Positions 59,373 to 64,000 of a stretch of DNA of 64,000 bases are shown here, piece by piece (position 1 is the stretch's first letter; every line of letters starts with the position of its first letter). Position numbers and translations under genes: made by a program. The notes beneath the pieces are model-generated. The model saw only the letters and a list, made by a program, of their open reading frames with translations. It did not search any database and had not been told where the DNA came from. Origin of the DNA: Anarhynchus alexandrinus (Eukaryota; Chordata; Aves; Charadriiformes; Charadriidae); contig VUYV01000004.1 in the NCBI GenBank assembly GCA_008711295.1, forward strand, positions 5,355,635-5,419,634, written 5' to 3'.

Positions 59373-60552
59373 TCTTTACCTTGCTCCGACAGCACAGGGC
59401 TGGGACCGTGTAAGAGCAGCGCTGCTTCCAGGTCCACAGGATGAAGGAGACATCTCTGGATTACTCCGCTCTGATTAAAGTCCCTGGGAATCCGAAAATG
59501 ATAGCCGGACAAGGACTGGGTAGATTTTCACATCACCTCAGGCTACAGAGAATACAAAAGCACCGCCTTTTCTCCTCTTTTCGTAACTTCCAGTCCTGCC
59601 CCAGACAGAGGAATAGAGTAATTGAGAACAAAGTCCCCATTCCAGGGAGGTGTTCCAGTGCCAGCCAGGTTAATGTCCAGGGGCAGGCTGGTGGCGAGGG
59701 CAATGCCACGCTTACTGCTGGGGTAGCCGCCGTTCTGATGCTGCGCTCGCTCAGGCTACGAACAAGGGTCTAATTCCTGAGCCTCAAAAAGCAAAGGCAT
59801 AGCAAGTTGGTCATTAAAATCTGCAGCAGCGTGCGTGTGATTAAAATGTTAATGTCAATATTGTAATCAAGGTCTGACTCAGAGGACAGCTGGCCCGAGA
59901 CTTGATCTGTATTGCTTAGCCCCAGTCACCTGATGCAGACCAGGGTGACAGGAAGGTTGTGGCCCATCACATGGCAGGGACTGGCATCCGCTGGCTCCCG
60001 TGGCTAGCTGGAGGCTGGGTGCCAAAAGGGGAAAATCAGCTCAAACATGGGCACAATATTGATAAGTTCAGCTACGCCTGAGCTCCAGCAAGAGGAGAGC
60101 TTCGTCTATAAATTTCCTCGGTGTCATCTAAACTGCAGCTGTGTTGCGAAGCTACTGGAGCGTCTCCTGCTAGGTTGTCCTCCTTCCTTGTCTCACTGGC
60201 CCACCTCTTGCTTCTTTTGGCATTTTCTGTGCTAGTTTCTCTCCAGCTGAGTTTTATCCATTTAAGCCTGGGGTAAATTTTGCCTGGTGGTGTCTGAGCA
60301 CCGAAAGAGCTATAGTCTGCAAAGCTTCTTTTCAGTAAATTCAGGATTAATGAAGAAGGCCTCTCTATTGTTGGAATGTCTAATACAATTATGAACCGAA
60401 TGAACAGACTAGGCAGCAGTGGAGGGCTCCCAGGTCCGTGGCAGGGAATTGCCTGTTTTAACATCCATCTGTTTTCATTCCCTCTGATCCATTATCATTC
60501 ACCTGGAGTTAGAACATGATGAATATCATTGTGCAGAAAGCCATTTGATGCT
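59373..60552. other. Gene-free DNA
   Basis: No gene was recognised. The minus-strand frame 60072-60464 (130 codons) and the plus-strand frame 59441-59773 (110 codons) lack motifs and splice-like borders. Confidence 0.5.
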
Positions 60553-60570
60553 GGGGGGGCGGCGGGGGGG
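60553..60570 (+). repeat. G7-C-G2-C-G7 run
   Basis: Seven G, a C, two G, a C and seven G in 18 bases, isolated in AT-rich DNA. It is a potential G-quadruplex site. No promoter context was seen. Confidence 0.8.
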
Positions 60571-62654
60571 AAAGAATCACTGTAGGTCTGCCTTCTATTG
60601 AAAATGTGAAATTGGCTCGGTGGAAGGAAAGGCACGACTGATCCGGAGATGCTGTTTCAAACAGAGGCATCCTTTCACATGTGGACTGTTTGATTTCGTT
60701 AATTCCTTTGGATGACCCTTCTGCTGCGTCTTTCAACAAAAATATACATATATACAAAATTGGGGATAACTATGGATAACCATAGTGCTGCTGAATTTGT
60801 GGAGTTAATTGAAAAAAACCCTGTATTCACAACTTTCCCCAGAAGGCACCTTCGGTTTACGTTCACAGTGACATTAAACTCCTGTACGTAAACACGTAAG
60901 CCGGATGAGAATCTTGATGACCCTGCTGACGGGAAATAAAGAAAGGAACTTTACAGGCAATTTCCACTGTCCTTGTTGGTCAGCAAATTTGGAAGTGAAC
61001 GAAAAAAAGAGAAGTAAAAATGCATATTAATGACGGTGGACCTAAAGCACAACGGGACTGAAATGAGTGCTACCAAGAGAAACTGTTATAAATTCCCCAG
61101 TTTCTTTTTTAACGGCTTACCCTTATGATGTACTTATAAGCAACATAGAAATTACCTTGTAAATTAAAGGACGGGCTCAAAAATGTAAAAATAGCTTACT
61201 GAACCTGGTGTAAATGCTCTTTCCTAGAAAGTGACTCTTAAAATATTGGTAAAGCAAATACAGTTGTTAAGCTCAATCCATTGTTTAACTGGGTGTATCT
61301 GAACTCCAGATCTTTCATTAACAACCATCCCCTGGATCTTGGTTATAGCTTTAAAATACCATACATCTAAAAAATTACAGTACTGGCCCTTAAGGAAACA
61401 GGAGGGAAAATACCCCGTTGGAAATCCACAGTCCAGCAAAACCCACGGCAGAGAACTCACTCCACGCTAGCCTGCAATCACCCAAGGCAGCAGCTAGACT
61501 TAGCTATCTTTAATTGGCACGCAAAAGATTATAGGATTTTATTAGGACACAAATGACACCGATACAAGTGTGATTGAGGCGTGCAATGCATGACTGACTA
61601 TTTGCATTAAGAGGCTTTGCGCTACACATGGGATTTCTACCTTTGGTTTTAAATCGCTTAAATTTAAATGACGGTTTTATGCTACATTTTAAAAGGATGA
61701 TATTTATTTTAGCTCTTGTTTAAGTAAGGTAGGGCAAAGCTGTCACCAGACACCAGACACTCTTCGAAAAGAGCCTGTTGGGGCCAGGTGGAAGGAGGCT
61801 AATTTTCGACTGCTCCATTATTGCAATTAGATCAGGAATGTAAGAAAACCGAGGAAAGGTGGGCACTGCGGTCCCCACATCAAAGCCTTTGGTGGCTGCC
61901 TTAGACACCCAGGTACCAGCCTGCCGCTGCTGGGGGCCTGGGGAAGCCACCATCCCTGGTGACGACTGAAAGGGAACATGAGTGGGAGCAGGAGGCAGGA
62001 GACTTTTTTGGCTTCCCTGACTTCCACGGCTCCCATTAACACTGAATCACCTTCACGGATTTTTCCTTGCTTATTTATGAAGCTCGGTGGACTTCTTTAG
62101 GTTTTATTTCACAACATCCTTCTAACTTCTCTCACATCCAGAACTGGAGGCCAGCCCCCGGGAAAGGCAAAAGCAGCTGAAGATGTAAGGAGTGGAGCCA
62201 AGCCAGTCCAGTGGAGCAAAGCCAGCGACAGGCAAGGAAGGGAGTACCCAGGAGTGATGGCAACGTGCAGCAATATCTGACTGCGTGCAATAAAAGATGA
62301 TAACAGAGGGATTAGGTCCTGCTACCATTGCGATACATGATACGTGGGACAACCAGTGCTCTGTGCCGGGGCCCTGATCCAGGCACACCTCCCTCAGCGC
62401 TGTCCCTGGGGCTGGGCATAGCACAGCTGCTCCGTTGGCCACCAAGCTGGTCCCCTTTCCAGGGAAGTGCCCAGGGACCAAGCCTTGGCCAAGGCCATCC
62501 TGGAGAGAGGAGAGGGCCCGGAACAGCAGGGAAATGAGAAGGGAACTGCAGCCTCCTCCTGCATCGCAGAGCCTGAAGGAAACCTCAGCAAGAGAGATGG
62601 ATGGGAAGGAGGGGGTGATGAACGGAAAGGGTCTCCTGCCTCCATCTCCATGAC
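60571..62654. other. Gene-free DNA
   Basis: No gene was recognised. ATATACATATATACA lies at about 60740-60755. The segment 61500-61715 is AT-rich with GCAATGCATGACTGACTATT followed by TGCATTAAGAGG (octamer-like ATTTGCAT on the plus strand near 61598) and TTTAAATCGCTTAAATTTAA, and resembles a conserved non-coding element. From 62150 on the sequence becomes GC-rich, and frames up to 186 codons on the minus strand are composition-driven. Confidence 0.45.
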
Positions 62655-63097
62655 CCTGGCCTTCACCCTTGTGCTGCTCCATGTCCCACCTACAGCTCTG
62701 GCTGCCCAGCTCCTCTGCCTCTGCACCCTCTTCACCAGCTCACACCCTGCTTGTCCCTTGAACCCCAGATTGTTCCCTGGCTCAGCCCTTAGCTCTTCCC
62801 GTGTCCCTCAGCTCCTCCTGTATCCCTCAGCTCCTCCTGTGTCCCTCAGGTTGTCTTCAACCCCCAGCTCATCAGCTTGTCCCTGGCTCATCCTTTGACC
62901 CCCAACCCATCCTTCAGTTCATCCTTCCTCCCATGGTTCATCGTTTCACCCTCAGCCCATCCTGCAGCTTGTCCCTGGTCCCACTACTTGTCTCCAGCTT
63001 GCCCCCCCCATCCCCTTTGCTCGCTCCTTGGCCCTGGCCAGCCCTTCTCACTGCCCTGCAGCTCTGCTGGCAGTGGCCCCCACTCCATTTCCCAAGC
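62655..63097. repeat. CT-rich degenerate minisatellite
   Basis: Pyrimidine-rich sequence of repeated CAGCTC-, CCCTCAGCTC- and CATCCTTC-like words. The clearest part is a 19-base unit GTGTCCCTCAGCTCCTCCT at 62801-62819, repeated as GTATCCCTCAGCTCCTCCT at 62820-62838 and begun a third time at 62839. Looser variants (CAGCTTGTCCCTGG, CAGCTCATC, CAGTTCATCC) continue to the CR1 border. Plus-strand frames of up to 229 codons run through it into CR1 copy 3; they are Ser/Pro/Leu-rich and not a gene. Confidence 0.7.
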
Positions 63098-63806
63098 ACA
63101 AACACAGGCTGGGTGGAGAACAGACTGAGAGCAGACCTGAGGAGAAGGACTTGGGGGTGTTGGTGGATGAGAAGCTCAACAGGAGCCAGCAATGTACGCT
63201 GGCAGCCCAGAAAGTCAATCGCATCCTGGGCTGCATCCGCAGCAGCGTGGCCAGCAGGGCGAGGGAGGGGATTCACCCCCTCTACTCTGCTCTGGGGAGA
63301 CCCCCCTGCAGTGCTGCCTCCAGCTCTGGAGCCCCCAACAGCAGAAGGACGTGGACCTGTTGGAGTGGGGCCAGAGGAGGCCATGGAGATAGTCCGAGGG
63401 CTGGAGCACCTCTGCTATGGGGACAGGCTGAGAGAGTTGGGGGTGTTCAGCCTGGAGAAGAGAGGGCTCCAGCGGCATTCCAGTATCTGAAGGGGGCCTA
63501 CAGGAGAGCTGGGGAGGGACTTTTTACAAGGGCACATAGTGATAGGATGAGGGCTAATGGTACTGAAAGAGGGGAGATTTAGATTAGATATCAGGAAGAA
63601 TTTCTTTCCTGTGAGGGTGGTGAGCCCCTGGCCCAGGTTGCCCAGAGCAGCTGTGGCTGCTCCATCCCTGGAGGTGTTCAAGGCCAGGCTGGACGGGGCT
63701 TGGAGCAACCTGGTCTGGTGGGAGGTGTCCCTGCCCATGGCAGGGGGGTGGGACTGGATGGTCCTTAAGATCCCTTCCAACCCAAACCGTTCCATGATTC
63801 TGTGAT
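63098..63806 (+). mobile_element. CR1 LINE, 5'-truncated copy 3, abutting the CpG island
   Basis: This is the last 0.71 kb of a CR1 element and probably the least diverged of the three. It shows GVLVDEKLNRSQQCTLAAQK (about 63155-63213), RILGCIR, RGLEHLCYGDRLRELGVFSL (about 63393-63452), KEGRFRLDIRKNFFPVRVV (63566-63620) and PSLEVFKARLDG (about 63664-63698). The end is TTCCAACCCAAACCGTTCCA, ATGATTCTGTGATT, the canonical CR1 3' terminus. GLEHL lies in a different frame from the WGPQ-equivalent segment, so the frame is broken as in copy 1. The 3' end lies right at the start of the CpG island. Confidence 0.95.
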
Positions 63807-64000
63807 TTCCCGGGGGCTCAGCCGGCCCCGCGGCTCGGGAGCGGGGCGGGGGTCTGTGCGGGCCCCAGTGTGGCAGCCGGGCCGGGCCAGGCCGGGCCGG
63901 GGGGAAACTTTTCCCGGCGGCGGGGGCGAGGGCGGGCCGCGGCGGCGCCCCCCCCCCCTCCCCCCCGCTCCGCGCTGAGGCGAGGCGGCGGCGGGGCGGG
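63807..64000. promoter_or_regulatory. CpG island, probable promoter of a neighbouring gene (cut by the window end)
   Basis: About 29 CpGs by hand count occur in 194 bases that are more than 80% G+C, in sharp contrast to the preceding 50 kb. GC boxes GGGGCGGGG (63843-63851) and GGGGCGGG (63993-64000) suit SP/KLF factors. GGCC/CCGGG units repeat at 63877-63901. GGGAAACTTTTCCC (63902-63915) has perfect 6-base arms and resembles an NF-kB-class site. Two C-runs (11 and 7) lie at 63948-63966. There is no ATG and no TATA box, which fits a TATA-less promoter or 5' UTR. Direction cannot be decided: the gene may start beyond 64000 on the plus strand or run left on the minus strand. Confidence 0.75.

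Noticed and set aside
62801..63490. 229-codon plus-strand open frame near the CpG island
   Set aside because: It is translation of the CT-rich minisatellite running into the CR1 relic, not a gene.
1..64000. Endogenous retrovirus, CRISPR array, rRNA or bacterial operon
   Set aside because: No LTR pairs, no gag/pol motifs apart from LINE relics, no regularly spaced direct repeats and no rRNA blocks were seen.

Overview
The window looks like nuclear DNA of a bird. The main evidence is three 5'-truncated CR1 LINE copies with the avian-type 3' end, which finishes in short ATTCTATG/ATTCTGTG-like repeats. Other support is the low overall repeat density, short GC- and CpG-rich patches set in AT-rich DNA, and weakly preserved MIR-like and other old amniote repeats. 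Nothing bacterial or viral was seen: there are no operons, no dense ORF tiling, no rRNA and no CRISPR. No complete protein-coding gene, tRNA, snRNA or known microRNA could be recognised. Most of the window is therefore best read as intergenic or intronic DNA.

Layout: 1-3.05 kb is unique DNA. CR1 copy 1 lies at about 3.05-3.84 kb. From 3.84 to 10.5 kb there is unique DNA with two MIR-like relics and homopolymer tracts. A CpG-rich patch (10.33-10.55 kb) runs directly into CR1 copy 2 (10.55-11.08 kb), and GC-rich DNA follows to about 12 kb. The middle 50 kb is mostly featureless AT-rich sequence. It contains scattered relics of old elements: palindromic repeats at 18.3, 27.0 and 45.4 kb, MIR-like pieces at 32.4, 38.4 and 47.4 kb, a LINE reverse-transcriptase C-terminal relic at 29.7 kb and a CR1/L3-like tail at 30.1 kb. 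It also contains orphan CpG-rich patches (18.1, 19.1, 22.2, 36.2 and 57.7 kb) and C- or G-runs able to form quadruplexes. The last 1.4 kb is the most organised part: a CT-rich degenerate minisatellite (62.66-63.09 kb), then CR1 copy 3 (63.10-63.81 kb), then a strong CpG island from 63.81 kb to the window edge. The island probably marks the promoter of a gene whose body lies beyond the window or runs leftwards on the minus strand.

The only non-repeat stretch that reads at all like coding sequence is a minus-strand open frame at 49.08-49.67 kb. Its downstream half (49089-49335) has splice-like borders, but no protein family could be assigned. No new multi-gene system is visible. The most interesting signals are the terminal CpG island abutted by CR1, the 14-bp perfect inverted repeat at 45.4 kb with its relatives, and the 49 kb candidate exon.
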